Of a stretch of DNA of 7,854 nt, positions 7,596-7,854 are shown piece after piece. Under the pieces are notes generated by a model, which worked only from the letters and a program-made list of their open reading frames with translations, was not told the origin of the DNA and searched no databases. The position numbers were made by a program, and so were the translations under genes. How positions within the stretch are numbered: the first letter of the stretch is position 1; every line of letters begins with the position of its first letter. This DNA is from Chromatiales bacterium. GTDB lineage: Bacteria > Pseudomonadota > Gammaproteobacteria > CAMYNG01. The stretch spans positions 1 to 7,854 of the forward strand of contig JALUTW010000340.1 of NCBI GenBank assembly GCA_027021685.1. Reading direction: 5' to 3'.

Positions 7596-7688
7596 ACAGG
7601 GTGAGGGGGGAAAAGGGGCGGAACATCCGCGTGCGCCGACAAACGGCCCTGGACCCGGCAGGACACTTCGATGCCATGGTCCTTGCCC

Positions 7689-7854
7689 TCACAGCACCGC
7701 CTTGGGATAGGAGCCCAGCACCCGCAGCAGGCTGGCCTCGCTCTCCAGTTCCGCTAGGGCCGCGGCCACGGGCGCGTCCTCGCGGTGGCCGTCGATGTCC
7801 ACGAAGAACACGTACTCCCACATGCCGCGCCGCGAGGGCCGCGACTCGATGCGG
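7689..7854 (-). CDS. pheA: Bifunctional chorismate mutase / prephenate dehydratase, C-terminal end only
   Basis: Only the last 54 or so residues and the TGA stop lie in the window. They belong to the C-terminal ACT domain of PheA: the phenylalanine-binding ESRPSRRGMWEYVFFVDIDGH is present, and the protein ends LLRVLGSYPKAVL, the ending of Pseudomonas-type PheA (AroQ-PheA). The enzyme converts chorismate to prephenate and then to phenylpyruvate, with feedback inhibition by phenylalanine through the ACT domain. The chorismate mutase and dehydratase domains are beyond the edge, so the fused architecture is inferred from the family and the gene order. It is followed by a hairpin with a T run and a 273-bp spacer before hisC. 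Confidence 0.93.
   Translation of the reverse strand, partial: RIESRPSRRGMWEYVFFVDIDGHREDAPVAAALAELESEASLLRVLGSYPKAVL

Larger units (their letters stand above)
7416..7688. other. pheA-hisC intergenic spacer (273 bp)
   Basis: No protein-coding gene is supported here on either strand. Short open frames crossing it show no recognisable protein sequence. It contains a GC hairpin with a T run (7564-7595) and a short tandem repeat next to a small hairpin (7480-7520), both listed separately. The rest (7596-7688 and 7521-7563) shows nothing distinctive. A promoter for hisC would be expected if the hairpin terminates pheA. The best match on the minus strand is TTGTCC, 19 nt, TACTCT, which is too weak to annotate. 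Confidence 0.8.

Noticed and set aside
7399..7821. Open frame of 140 codons crossing the pheA end and the spacer
   Set aside because: It is in a different phase from the conserved ACT-domain sequence of PheA and its translation resembles no protein.

Overview
The window is one contiguous block of housekeeping genes, all on the minus strand. In the direction of transcription (high to low coordinates) the order is pheA (3' end only), hisC, tyrA, aroA, cmk, rpsA, ihfB, lapA and lapB (5' part only). The DNA is GC-rich, and the reading frames use almost exclusively G/C-ending codons. The gene order is the 'supraoperon' of aromatic amino acid and ribosomal genes known from Gammaproteobacteria such as Pseudomonas, followed by the ihfB-lapA-lapB arrangement of enteric bacteria and their relatives. 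Together with the near-identity of the S1 protein to the E. coli type, this points to a high-GC gammaproteobacterium, possibly near Chromatiales/Ectothiorhodospiraceae. The genus cannot be fixed from this sequence.

Layout by region. 7689-7854 is the end of the ACT regulatory domain of PheA. 7416-7688 is the only sizeable non-coding stretch. It holds a GC-rich hairpin followed by a T6 run on the minus strand (probable pheA terminator, possibly a dispersed repeat) and a run of about four 7-bp units next to a small hairpin. 4033-7415 holds hisC-tyrA-aroA, with a 4-bp overlap between the first two and 24 bp between the last two. cmk then overlaps aroA by 8 bp. The 118-bp cmk-rpsA gap folds into three consecutive hairpins, like the known autoregulated rpsA leader. 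A strong hairpin without a T tract lies between rpsA and ihfB. A good Rho-independent terminator follows ihfB and separates it from lapA-lapB, whose stop and start codons abut.

Functionally, PheA, TyrA and HisC are the branch-specific enzymes of phenylalanine and tyrosine synthesis (HisC may also serve histidine synthesis). AroA makes EPSP on the common route to chorismate. Cmk supplies CDP/dCDP. S1 brings mRNA to the 30S ribosome. IHF-beta is half of a DNA-bending protein. LapA and LapB are inner-membrane proteins; LapB controls LPS synthesis through LpxC turnover.

I found no mobile element, defence system, CRISPR array, RNA gene or unknown protein. The observations worth checking are regulatory: an AT-rich, codon-atypical island inside cmk that looks like an embedded rpsA promoter, the GGA-loop hairpin in the rpsA leader, the structured pheA-hisC spacer, and the hairpins that divide the block into transcription units.
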